DNA of 64,000 nt from contig NZ_JSEF01000012.1 in the NCBI RefSeq assembly GCF_000805675.1, positions 186,001-250,000 on the forward strand, written 5' to 3'. This DNA comes from Corynebacterium minutissimum. Its GTDB lineage: Bacteria; Actinomycetota; Actinomycetes; Mycobacteriales; Mycobacteriaceae. Both the position numbers and the translations under genes were made by a program. The notes under the pieces are model-generated. The model did not search any database. It had not been told where the DNA came from and saw nothing but the letters and a program-made list of their open reading frames with translations. Positions 18,322 through 26,680 of this stretch are shown here, piece by piece (the stretch's first letter is position 1; each line of letters starts with the position of its first letter).

Positions 18322-19878
18322 ATGAACGATGCCACCCACGCCTCCGAGCACACCCAGTTGCGCCGGCAGATTGATCAACTCTCTGAGCGCAACACTAAGC
18401 TCGCCGCCTTGTTGAAGGATGCGCGCATCAAGCTCCAACAGCTTCTGGCTGAAGTTGACGCTTTGGCGGAACCTGCCTCCACGTATGGAGTCTTCCTAGG
18501 CTATTCCGGCCGGCCACACGATTCACGCCGCGATGCTGAGGTGTATACCAATGGCCGCGTCATGCGCGTGAAGATTTCACCCAACCTCGAGCCTGGCTCG
18601 TTAAAGGTGGGCCAGCAGGTGCGCTTGGGCGAAGGTTTTGTTGTAGTGGAAGCTTGTGCGCCGGTCAAAACGGGCTCGCTTGCCACGCTTCATGAGCGCC
18701 TCGGCACCGACCGTGCGGTCATCACCAACTCCGCAGGGGAGGAGCAGGTCGTTGTGCTCGCCGCGCACCTGCGGGACGAGGTTCGCGCGGGCGATACCCT
18801 TCTAATCGAGCCCAAGTCCGCCGTCGCGGCCGAACGCGTGCACAAGACTGAGGTGGCGCAGCTGACCCTCGAGGAAGTTCCAGACGTTTCCTACGATGAC
18901 ATCGGCGGTCTGGATGAGCAGATTTCCCAGATTCGGGATTCTGTGGAGCTGCCTTTCCTGCACCCAGACCTCTACCGGCAATACGATCTCCAGCCGCCCA
19001 AAGGCGTGCTGCTCTATGGCCCTCCCGGGTGCGGCAAGACTCTCATTGCCAAGGCTGTGGCGCATTCTCTGTCCAGTTCTCTGGGAGCAACTGCCCCGAG
19101 CTACTTCCTCAACGTCAAGGGCCCGGAGCTGCTCAACAAGTATGTTGGCGAAACCGAGCGTCGCATCCGACTCATCTTTGAACGCGCCCGCGAGTTGGCC
19201 TCTGAGCCTTCCGAAGACGGCAGCCTACGCCCAGTGATCATCTTCTTCGATGAGATGGAATCCATTTTCCGCACTCGCGGCTCAGGCGTGTCCTCCGATA
19301 TGGAAACCACAGTTGTCCCACAGCTGCTTACGGAGCTCGACGGCGTGGAAAAGCTCAACAACGTCATCGTCATCGGTGCGACCAACCGTGAAGAGCTCAT
19401 TGATCCGGCAATTATGCGCCCAGGGCGCCTCGATATCAAGATTCGCATCAACCGTCCCACCAAAGACGGCGCGCGCGAGATCTTTTTCCGCCACTTCCCA
19501 GAGTCAGTGCCGCACGAAGGCGATCTCGCGGAGCTCATCGACACCGCCGTCGACGATCTCTACGCTGACCGCCCCTTCGTTCGGCTGCTCTACGCCAATG
19601 CGGAGCCGCGCGTGCTGCATTATCGTGATTTCGTCTCTGGTGCGATGATTGCCAATATCGTCTCTCGTGCGAAGAAGCTCGCCCTTAAAGAAGCGCTCGA
19701 CTCAGCCGATGGAACTGGTCCTGGAATTACCGCACAGCACCTCCACGAGGCCATCGCCGCGGAACAGGCTGAATCCGAGTACGTGCCGACCTCCGCCACA
19801 CCGGAAGAATGGGCCAAGATCGTCGCCGGTACCTCTGCCGGCGCACACGTCACCGGCGTCGAAGTGATGGGAGCATAA
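18322..19878 (+). CDS. arc: Proteasome-type AAA+ ATPase ARC (Mpa homologue)
   Basis: The 518-aa hexameric ATPase recognises Pup-tagged proteins through its N-terminal coiled coil (about residues 8-50, [22 protein letters not shown]) and unfolds them. OB folds follow, then the AAA+ module with Walker A GPPGCGKT at 233-240 and Walker [10 protein letters not shown] near 310. In mycobacteria the C-terminal QYL tail docks on the 20S proteasome; here the protein ends GVEVMGA without it. That fits the absence of proteasome core genes and a proteasome-independent unfoldase role. ATG 18322 is used rather than the GTG three codons earlier. dop starts 2 bases after the stop. Confidence 0.96.
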   Translation: MNDATHASEHTQLRRQIDQLSERNTKLAALLKDARIKLQQLLAEVDALAEPASTYGVFLGYSGRPHDSRRDAEVYTNGRVMRVKISPNLEPGSLKVGQQVRLGEGFVVVEACAPVKTGSLATLHERLGTDRAVITNSAGEEQVVVLAAHLRDEVRAGDTLLIEPKSAVAAERVHKTEVAQLTLEEVPDVSYDDIGGLDEQISQIRDSVELPFLHPDLYRQYDLQPPKGVLLYGPPGCGKTLIAKAVAHSLSSSLGATAPSYFLNVKGPELLNKYVGETERRIRLIFERARELASEPSEDGSLRPVIIFFDEMESIFRTRGSGVSSDMETTVVPQLLTELDGVEKLNNVIVIGATNREELIDPAIMRPGRLDIKIRINRPTKDGAREIFFRHFPESVPHEGDLAELIDTAVDDLYADRPFVRLLYANAEPRVLHYRDFVSGAMIANIVSRAKKLALKEALDSADGTGPGITAQHLHEAIAAEQAESEYVPTSATPEEWAKIVAGTSAGAHVTGVEVMGA

Positions 19879-19880
19879 CG

Positions 19881-21434
19881 ATGAGCCGTATCAACCGAGT
19901 CATGGGTACTGAGACCGAGTACGGTATCGCCACACCATCGAACCCAGTGTTGTCTCCGATCGTGACCTCGACACATGCCGTCGTGGCCTATGCTGCGCTG
20001 CACACCGGGGCGCGTTCGCGCTGGGATTTCCGTGAGGAACACCCGCTGCGCGATAGCCGTGGGTTTGATCTCAAGCGCTATCACACCGTTCCCGTGGTGG
20101 ATCCCAATGCAATCGGCGTCGCCAACGTGGTCACCGCCAATGGTGCCCGTTTCTATGTCGATCATGCCCACCCCGAGTACTCCTCGCCAGAATGCACAAA
20201 CGCGTGGGATGCCATGCTGTACGACGCCGCCGGCGACCTCATCCTGCGCCGCGCAGCTGATGCCGTCAACGAACTCACAGCCCAGGGAACCTCGGTCCTC
20301 GCACACCACGAGCCGTGCCCGCCGTTGAAGTTCTACAAGAACAACGTCGACGGCAAAGGTGCGTCCTACGGCAGCCACGAGAACTACCAATACTCCCGTG
20401 GTGCCGATTTTAAGGACATTGCCCAGGGCCTGATTCCCTTCTTCGTAACCCGCCAGGTAGTGACGGGCGCCGGCCGCATGGGCCTAGGCCCCGATGGCGA
20501 TGAACCCGGATTCCAGATTTCCCAGCGCGCGGATTATATCGAAACCGAGATTTCCCTCGAAACCACGCTTAACCGCGGCATCATCAATACCCGCGACGAG
20601 CCGCATGCGGTGGCAGAAGACTTTGGCCGCCTCCACGTCATCATTGGTGACGCCAACATGTCACAGACCTCGAATCTCCTCAAGCTCGGCATGACCTCGC
20701 TTGTGCTCGATGCCATCGAGGACGGCGTCGACTTTAGTGACCTGCGCTTGGCAGATCCCGTGGCCGAGGTTCAGCGTGTCAGCCGCGACCTCACCTTGAG
20801 TCATGAGCTGGTGCTTCACGATGGCCGTCGCCTCACCGCCCTCGACATCCTCCGTGTCTACCGCGAGCGCGTCACTGCCACCTCAGCAGCAGACGAGAAG
20901 GTCCTCGCTGCCTGGGACGAGGTTGTGAGTCTTCTTGCAGACAACCCCTTGAAAGCGGCACACCTGCTGGATTGGGTAGCCAAGTACCGCCTTATCAAGG
21001 GCTACCTCGACCGTGGTGTCGCCCCTGAGGATCCCAAGCTCGCACTCATCGATCTTCAGTACACCGACATCGATCCCGCCAAGTCCCTTCACCACGCGCT
21101 CGTGCGCAAAGGACAGATGCGCACACTCGTTACCGAAGAGGAGCTTATCCACGCCGCCGAGAATCCACCGAGTGATACTCGCGCCTACCTGCGCGGGTGC
21201 GCCACCCAGAAGTTTGGTGAGGACGTCCTCGCCGCCTCCTGGCAATCGCTGACATTCCGCGTTGGCGAATCCAACGGCGCCGAGTCCGGCGCTGCCCATG
21301 TTCCCCTCGATGTGACTACGCGGCTGGGGAGGGAAGACGTCGGCACGCTGCTCGAATCCAGCGCGCATGCGAAAGAATTCGTGGAGGGACTACGCCAGCT
21401 GGGCGTGCCCATCGAGTACCCTACGTTGTATTAG
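19881..21434 (+). CDS. dop: Deamidase/depupylase
   Basis: The 517-aa carboxylate-amine ligase-fold enzyme removes Pup from substrates and, where Pup ends in Gln, deamidates it. The N-terminus VMGTETEYGIA is the Mg-ATP binding signature. It also shows SRWDFREEHPLRDSRGFDL, the longer Dop-type loop that PafA lacks, together with KFYKNNVDGKGASYGSHENY and NTRDEPHAVAEDFGRLHVI. ATG 19881 lies 2 bases after the arc stop, so the two are translationally coupled. Because the Pup encoded next door already ends in Glu, Dop is expected to act here mainly as a depupylase. Confidence 0.96.
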   Translation: MSRINRVMGTETEYGIATPSNPVLSPIVTSTHAVVAYAALHTGARSRWDFREEHPLRDSRGFDLKRYHTVPVVDPNAIGVANVVTANGARFYVDHAHPEYSSPECTNAWDAMLYDAAGDLILRRAADAVNELTAQGTSVLAHHEPCPPLKFYKNNVDGKGASYGSHENYQYSRGADFKDIAQGLIPFFVTRQVVTGAGRMGLGPDGDEPGFQISQRADYIETEISLETTLNRGIINTRDEPHAVAEDFGRLHVIIGDANMSQTSNLLKLGMTSLVLDAIEDGVDFSDLRLADPVAEVQRVSRDLTLSHELVLHDGRRLTALDILRVYRERVTATSAADEKVLAAWDEVVSLLADNPLKAAHLLDWVAKYRLIKGYLDRGVAPEDPKLALIDLQYTDIDPAKSLHHALVRKGQMRTLVTEEELIHAAENPPSDTRAYLRGCATQKFGEDVLAASWQSLTFRVGESNGAESGAAHVPLDVTTRLGREDVGTLLESSAHAKEFVEGLRQLGVPIEYPTLY

Positions 21435-21490
21435 AGCGCGCGTTTTAACCTGCGTCATCTCGTTTGCAGCTCACGAAAGGAGCCTTCACC

Positions 21491-21682
21491 ATGAGTGGTA
21501 ACCAATCGCAGATCAACGCCGGCGGCGGCAACAACTCCGGTGATAACGCCGAAGAGTTCGAGGCCGGTCAGGTCAGCATCAACACCGCTGGTACCGACGA
21601 TCTCCTCGATGAGATCGATGGCTTGCTGGAGTCCAACGCCGAAGAGTTTGTGCGCTCCTACGTGCAAAAGGGCGGCGAATAA
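21491..21682 (+). CDS. pup: Prokaryotic ubiquitin-like protein Pup
   Basis: A 63-aa disordered modifier. The start ATG 21491 follows GAAAGGAGCC. The N-terminal half is Gly/Asn/Gln-rich. The helix-forming ARC-binding region [19 protein letters not shown] is at about 36-54, and the protein ends YVQKGGE. The C-terminal residue is encoded as Glu, not Gln as in mycobacteria, so it can be ligated by PafA without prior deamidation. pafA begins only 2 bases after its stop; the prcB and prcA genes that stand at this point in mycobacteria are absent. Confidence 0.97.
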   Translation: MSGNQSQINAGGGNNSGDNAEEFEAGQVSINTAGTDDLLDEIDGLLESNAEEFVRSYVQKGGE

Positions 21683-21684
21683 AG

Positions 21685-23112
21685 GTGGAGAACACCGCCA
21701 ATACTGCGCCTGTATACGCTCGGCGCATCATGGGCATTGAAACAGAGTACGGTATCACCGCCTCCGCGGCTTCCGGGCAGCGGGCATTGTCCCCTGATGA
21801 GATTGCCCGCCTACTTTTTCGCCCCGTCGTGGCGGAATACTCTTCCTCGAATATCTTCGCTCCCAACGCATCGCGCTTGTACCTCGACGTGGGTTCCCAC
21901 CCAGAAGTTGCTACAGCGGAGTGCGATAGCTTGAGCCAGCTCATCGCCTACGAGCGCGCCGGTGATGTGATGGTGGACCGCCTCGCTCGACAAGCAGAAG
22001 CAGCTCTCGCCGCTCAAGGCGAAGAACGCGCAGTCTACCTGTTCAAAAACAATGTGGATTCTGCTGGAAACTCCTACGGCTGCCATGAGAATTACCTCAT
22101 AAGCCGCCACGTTGTGCTCAAGGACTTGGGCCAGGCACTGCTGCCATTCTTGATTACCCGCCAGCTCATCTGTGGCGCTGGAATGATCCAGAAGGCTAAG
22201 GGCGATGAGCCGGCGCGTTTTGTGCTGTCGCAACGCGCCGACCAGGTATGGGAAGGCGTGTCCTCGGCGACGACTCGATCAAGGCCAATCATTAATACGC
22301 GCGATGAGCCGCATGGCAATTCAAAGCTCTACCGGCGCATGCACGTCATCGTGGGTGACTCGAACATGGCGGAACCAACGATAGCGCTCAAGGTTGGCTC
22401 CGCGCTGCTCATGCTGGAGATGCTTGAGGCAGGCTTCGACGTACCGCAGTTTTCCGTGCAGGACCCTATCCACCACATTCGCGCAATTGCTCTCGAGCCC
22501 ACGGGGAGCACGGCTCTGCCGCTTGCCGATGGCTCCACGGTCACCGCCTTAGAGGTCCAACAGGCCTTGTGCGATGCCGCCACGCGTTGGCTCGACCATC
22601 GCGACGATGCCGGTACCCCTACCGCAGAGATGGCACGCGTAGTTGACCTGTGGCAGCGTACGCTCGCGGCCATCGATACTCAGGATTTTTCCGGTATCGA
22701 CCGTGAAATCGATTGGGTCATCAAGCGAAGCCTTCTGGAGCGCTACCGCACCCGTCTAGGAGGGGAGTGGAGCCACCCCAAGCTGGCCCAGATTGACCTG
22801 ACCTACCACGATATTCGCCCCGGACGCGGGCTCTATAGCGTGCTGGAGCAGCGCGGGATGGTTAAGCGCTGGATTGATGATGCTGCCATCGCTGCTGCCG
22901 TTGAGGAGCCGCCTCAGACTACACGTGCCAAGCTGCGCGGTGAGTTCCTTGCCACCGCGCGTGAGCTCAATGCGGCCATCACTGTGGATTGGACACGGAT
23001 GAAGGTCAACCGCCCAGAGCCGATGACGGAGGAGTTCTCCGAGCCCTTCGTGTCCGCGGACCCGCGCTTGGATGGATTGTTAGACTACATGCGTTCGCAT
23101 CACAGCGTTTAG
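21685..23112 (+). CDS. pafA: Pup-protein ligase
   Basis: The 475-aa ligase uses ATP to join the Pup C-terminal glutamate to lysines of target proteins. It has the RRIMGIETEYGIT nucleotide/Mg motif (residues 14-26), SSNIFAPNASRLYLDVGSHP with the catalytic Asp, KNNVDSAGNSYGCHENY, and NTRDEPHGNSKLYRRMHVI. The GTG at 21685 is chosen since the conserved RRIMGIETE block needs upstream sequence; the ATG at 21730 would remove the two arginines. It is close kin of Dop, so the two genes flanking pup are ancient paralogues. A 48-base gap precedes pafB. Confidence 0.96.
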   Translation: MENTANTAPVYARRIMGIETEYGITASAASGQRALSPDEIARLLFRPVVAEYSSSNIFAPNASRLYLDVGSHPEVATAECDSLSQLIAYERAGDVMVDRLARQAEAALAAQGEERAVYLFKNNVDSAGNSYGCHENYLISRHVVLKDLGQALLPFLITRQLICGAGMIQKAKGDEPARFVLSQRADQVWEGVSSATTRSRPIINTRDEPHGNSKLYRRMHVIVGDSNMAEPTIALKVGSALLMLEMLEAGFDVPQFSVQDPIHHIRAIALEPTGSTALPLADGSTVTALEVQQALCDAATRWLDHRDDAGTPTAEMARVVDLWQRTLAAIDTQDFSGIDREIDWVIKRSLLERYRTRLGGEWSHPKLAQIDLTYHDIRPGRGLYSVLEQRGMVKRWIDDAAIAAAVEEPPQTTRAKLRGEFLATARELNAAITVDWTRMKVNRPEPMTEEFSEPFVSADPRLDGLLDYMRSHHSV

Positions 23113-23160
23113 CACCATAGCGTGTAAACCACAGCCTTGAGCCTGAAGGAGCCTAGCACT

Positions 23161-24159
23161 ATGCCGTCGTCCACTGACCGTGCAGCCACTCGGGCTCCTG
23201 CACGGGATATGGCTATTGAAAGGCTCACCAACCTCGCCTTCGCGTTGCACGGCGCCGCTCACCAGGGAGGTGTTCCAGACCGGAGTGCGTCTTGGATTCG
23301 CAGCCATGTCGAGGGCTACCAGGACAAAAGCGACGATGCCTTTAGCAAGCTGCTTTCCCGCGATATCCGTACACTGCAGCGCGCCGGTGTGCCGGTGGTG
23401 CATTCCAGTGGCGCTGAGGGGCCGCTTTACCGGCTCAACCCGGAGGACTACCAGCTACCGCCGGTCGATTTCACTCCCGAGGAAGCCATGGTTCTTGGCG
23501 TGGCCGGAGGTATTGGCACTCCCGGTGGCTTAAGCGACTTCAGTTTGTCTGCGTGGACCAAGATTGCTGCCTCGGGTGCTTCGCGTGATCTTTCTGGAGC
23601 GCCCGTATATACGGCCGTCAATGACATGACTAAGCTCAGCCCGGAGCTGGTCAAGGCTGTCCTCACTGCGGTCCGCGCTGGCGTGCGTATCTCCTTTGAT
23701 TACTACGCCACTCCGGCCTCCGAGCCGGTGCGCCGAGTCATGGATCCCTGGGGATTGGTCAATCACCGTGACCGTGTCTACCTCGTGGGCTGGGACGCTG
23801 ACCGCGAGGCTCCGCGCACGTTTCGCGCTACGCGTATCGATGATGTGCGCCGTTCCCGCCAAGAGGCCACGCATCTCGAGCAGAGTGCACCACTGCAAGA
23901 CCTCGTCGTCGCAGCCCTACAGCGAGGTGAGACCGTCACGGCAGTGCTCGAGGTACCTCAAGGCCAGGCCGCGGAATTAGTGGATGCGGGGACGCGGCGC
24001 TCAGATGGGCATGTCGAGCTTTACGACGTCGACCGTGATTGGCTCGTCCGCACCGCCGCAGGATATGCGCCGGACGTGGTTGTCCTCGAACCCGAGGGCG
24101 TCCGCTTCGACATCCTGGCCTTGCTTCGCAGTGCCCGCGAGGAGGAAGCCCATGGCTGA
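23161..24159 (+). CDS. pafB: WYL-domain transcriptional regulator PafB
   Basis: 332 aa: an N-terminal winged-helix DNA-binding domain (RLTNLAFALHGAAH to about residue 85), followed by a WYL domain (VRAGVRISFDYYATPASEP, DPWGLVNHRDRVYLVGWD) and the WCX C-terminal extension. PafB and PafC act together in mycobacteria as activator of the RecA/LexA-independent DNA-damage response and are not required for pupylation itself. ATG 23161 has a GAAGGAG site; the upstream TTG is unlikely. The gene overlaps pafC by 8 bases, consistent with an obligate heterodimer. Confidence 0.93.
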   Translation: MPSSTDRAATRAPARDMAIERLTNLAFALHGAAHQGGVPDRSASWIRSHVEGYQDKSDDAFSKLLSRDIRTLQRAGVPVVHSSGAEGPLYRLNPEDYQLPPVDFTPEEAMVLGVAGGIGTPGGLSDFSLSAWTKIAASGASRDLSGAPVYTAVNDMTKLSPELVKAVLTAVRAGVRISFDYYATPASEPVRRVMDPWGLVNHRDRVYLVGWDADREAPRTFRATRIDDVRRSRQEATHLEQSAPLQDLVVAALQRGETVTAVLEVPQGQAAELVDAGTRRSDGHVELYDVDRDWLVRTAAGYAPDVVVLEPEGVRFDILALLRSAREEEAHG

Positions 24160-25117
24160 TCAGTCTCGCAAGCTGCAGGCGCTTGTGCGCTCCCTCAACC
24201 TCATCCCGTACCTGCGTAGCCATCCGGGACTGAGCCCTATGGAAGCTGCAGAAGACCTCGGTATGACGCCCGTGGAGCTTAAAGATGCCATCGATAGGCT
24301 CTTTCGCTCCGGTGTGGGGCGCAATACTGAAGACCTCATTGATTTGAGCTTCAGCTATCGCGATGGCATTGAAATCTACAATGACCAAGGGTTGACCCAA
24401 GCGTTGCGCCTTACGCCGACGGAGGCCGGCGCGCTGCTGCTCACCCTCGAATCCTTGGAAGCAATGCCGGGGCTTGTCGACGTCTCCGCGGTCCATTCCG
24501 CCGCCTCCAAACTGCGCGCCATCATGGACGACAAGACCGCGGCTATCTACGATTCCCTAGCCACCAGCGACCCCGAGGAATCCGCGGTGCAGGCGGCGCT
24601 TGCGAGAGCCGTCGACAAGCGCCAGCAGGTGCGTTTTACCTACTGGAGCATGTCCTCTAATCGAACCACGGAACGCACCGTTCACCCAGCGCGCATCTTC
24701 ATCGTGGATGGTGAACCCTATCTAGCGGCGTGGGATGACTCAGCAGGGGAGCACCGCACGTTCCGCCTTGACCGCATGCACAATGTTGAGGTCCTCGATA
24801 CTGCCGCGACCCCTCACGTGAGGGAGTTGGACTTTAACCCCGATTCTCCCTTTGGTCTAGATCACACTCTCACCGCGCAGATTGAGATTCACCAAGAGTT
24901 CACCTGGCTAGCCGAGCACTATGACATCACTCTTGGCGAAGAGTTAGGAAATGGCCTCATAGCTGCAACGATGCCGGTCGGATCGGAAGACTGGTTTAGC
25001 CGTTTTGCCCTCGGTCAGGGTGATAGATTGCGTGTTGTGGGGCCTGAGAAACTGGTTGAGACGATTTCGCAGCATAGAAAACGCGCCGTGGAGCGTTATA
25101 CTCAACACCCAGATTAA
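24152..25117 (+). CDS. pafC: WYL-domain transcriptional regulator PafC
   Basis: 321 aa with a winged-helix start (KLQALVRSLNLIPYLRSHPG, a PafC-typical N-terminus), a WYL domain (QQVRFTYWSMSSNRTTERTV, then PARIFIVDGEPYLAAWDD) and a WCX extension. It forms the second half of the PafBC regulator; WYL domains sense nucleic-acid fragments in related proteins. The ATG at 24152 lies inside the end of pafB (8-base overlap) behind a GAGGAGGAAG site, so coupled translation is likely. The next gene, tatA, starts 81 bases later after what is probably a new promoter. Confidence 0.93.
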   Translation: MADQSRKLQALVRSLNLIPYLRSHPGLSPMEAAEDLGMTPVELKDAIDRLFRSGVGRNTEDLIDLSFSYRDGIEIYNDQGLTQALRLTPTEAGALLLTLESLEAMPGLVDVSAVHSAASKLRAIMDDKTAAIYDSLATSDPEESAVQAALARAVDKRQQVRFTYWSMSSNRTTERTVHPARIFIVDGEPYLAAWDDSAGEHRTFRLDRMHNVEVLDTAATPHVRELDFNPDSPFGLDHTLTAQIEIHQEFTWLAEHYDITLGEELGNGLIAATMPVGSEDWFSRFALGQGDRLRVVGPEKLVETISQHRKRAVERYTQHPD

Positions 25118-25198
25118 GAGCTCTCTGCGTGCGCCCGTTGTATGGTGAAGTCTTCCTTTACAGCGCGCACCACCAACTACGAAAGAAGGGGCATCCCC

Positions 25199-25462
25199 AT
25201 GACCGTGGGACCTTTGGAAATCGGCCTTGTCGTCCTCGTTATTGTGCTGCTGTTTGGTGCTAGGAAACTCCCAGAGCTGGCCCGTTCTCTCGGCCGCTCC
25301 ATGCGCATTTTCAAGTCCGAGGTCAAAGAGATGAAGGACGAGAACAACACCACTAACGAGCAGGGCCAGATCGCTGCATCGAAGAAGAACGACGAGGACT
25401 TCTGGAATAGCCCGGAGATGCAGCCGCGCTCCACCAAGCCGGTCGACGGCACGCAGAACTAG
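25199..25462 (+). CDS. tatA: Sec-independent translocase subunit TatA
   Basis: The 87-aa TatA/E protein forms the size-variable translocation pore for folded proteins with twin-arginine signals. It has a short periplasmic N-terminus and a single membrane helix around residues 6-20. The [16 protein letters not shown] hinge and amphipathic helix follow, then an acidic tail. ATG 25199 follows GAAAGAAGGGG; the in-frame ATG at 25142 is too far upstream. The stop codon is the first of a row of near-identical 15-bp tandem units. tatC follows after 87 bases. Confidence 0.96.
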   Translation: MTVGPLEIGLVVLVIVLLFGARKLPELARSLGRSMRIFKSEVKEMKDENNTTNEQGQIAASKKNDEDFWNSPEMQPRSTKPVDGTQN

Positions 25463-25493
25463 AACGCACAGAACTAGAACGCACAGAACTAGA
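25451..25493 (+). repeat. 15-bp tandem repeat over the tatA stop codon
   Basis: About 2.9 copies of ACGCACAGAACTAGA: 25451-25463 (short by two bases), 25464-25478 and 25479-25493. The first copy carries the tatA TAG, so each further unit repeats an in-frame stop. It looks like recent slippage. Confidence 0.8.
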
Positions 25494-25549
25494 CGCGGCC
25501 CACCCACCACTAACAACAACTTTCTGCCTGAGAGGGGAGGACGTGTGCC

Positions 25550-26602
25550 TTGAGCGATAGGAGCACACCACCAACTACGACGACAACGTCTCGCAGGCAG
25601 AAGTGGACCTCAAAGCTTCGGCGCAAGCCTAAGAACCCTACCGGGGAGATGACCCTGGTTCAGCACCTGCAAGAACTACGCAGGCGTATTGTCATCTCTC
25701 TGCTCGCGCTCGTTGTGGGCACCATTGTGGGGTTTATTTGGTACCAAAACGCCCCGTTTAACATCGCTCCCCTCGGCGAAATCCTTCGTGGACCATACTG
25801 TTCACTGCCTGAGGAAAGCCGTGTATCCTTCACTGCCGACGGCGAATGCCGCCTTTTGGCCACCAGTCCCTTTGAGATGCTCCTGCTGCGCCTCAAAGTA
25901 GGTGCACTTGCCGGTGCAGTGCTGTCTTCACCTGTGTGGTTGTACCAAATCTGGGCCTTCATCGTCCCCGGCCTGCACAAGAACGAACGCCGCTTCACCT
26001 TCTTCTTTGTCTTCTCGGCAGTCGTATTGTTCGTCCTTGGCGCTGTGCTGGCCTACTTTATCCTCTCCGTCGGCCTAGAGTTCCTCATGGGCATGGGTGA
26101 GGAATTCCAGACCGCAGCCCTGACGGGTGAGCGGTACTTCTACTTCCTGCTAGCGCTGCTCATGATTTTCGGCGTGAGCTTCGAAATCCCGCTGCTCATC
26201 GTGTGCCTCAATATGGTCGGTGTCTTGGAGTACCAGCATGTCAAGGACAAACGCCGCATCATCATCGTCGTGATTATGATTTTCGCCGCAGTAGTCACTC
26301 CAGGTCAAGAGCCTTTCTCCATGTTGGTCTTGGCGTTGGCACTGGTCTTGCTCGTAGAGATCGCTTTCCAGTTCTGCCGAATCAACGACAAGCGCCGAAA
26401 CCGTACGCGCCCCGAGTGGATGGACCTTGACGATGAGACAGCCTCTCCACTGGGCGAGGGACCAGGCGGCATTGAGGCACCGACTCCCGTTGAAGCCCCG
26501 ACGAGTGTCTCGGCGTCTCCATCCCCCTCTAAGGCCTCACCGCAGAGCTCCCAGCCAAGTACACAGCCGCCCCAGGGTGGGTTCTTCGACGACGTACTCT
26601 AG
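25550..26602 (+). CDS. tatC: Sec-independent translocase subunit TatC
   Basis: 350 residues with six membrane helices between about residues 45 and 280. The conserved cytosolic start MTLVQHLQELRRRIVIS contains the glutamate implicated in signal-peptide recognition. TatC with TatA/TatB receives twin-arginine precursors. A TTG start at 25550 behind GAGGGGAGG is used. The first 30 residues are Thr/Arg/Lys-rich. A Pro/Ser-rich cytosolic tail of about 60 residues (EAPTPVEAPTSVSASPSP) is longer than in E. coli but common in actinobacteria. No tatB is present here. Confidence 0.96.
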   Translation: MSDRSTPPTTTTTSRRQKWTSKLRRKPKNPTGEMTLVQHLQELRRRIVISLLALVVGTIVGFIWYQNAPFNIAPLGEILRGPYCSLPEESRVSFTADGECRLLATSPFEMLLLRLKVGALAGAVLSSPVWLYQIWAFIVPGLHKNERRFTFFFVFSAVVLFVLGAVLAYFILSVGLEFLMGMGEEFQTAALTGERYFYFLLALLMIFGVSFEIPLLIVCLNMVGVLEYQHVKDKRRIIIVVIMIFAAVVTPGQEPFSMLVLALALVLLVEIAFQFCRINDKRRNRTRPEWMDLDDETASPLGEGPGGIEAPTPVEAPTSVSASPSPSKASPQSSQPSTQPPQGGFFDDVL

Positions 26603-26680
26603 ACCTGCCGTTTCCAACCTCTAATTGAGACAGGCGACTCACTGCGCCGAAGGTGCGCTGGGCAGGTACCCTGGGTGCTT

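Noticed and set aside
25451..25493. Short repeat array considered as CRISPR
   Set aside because: Units are only 15 bp and directly abut each other without spacers; no cas genes.
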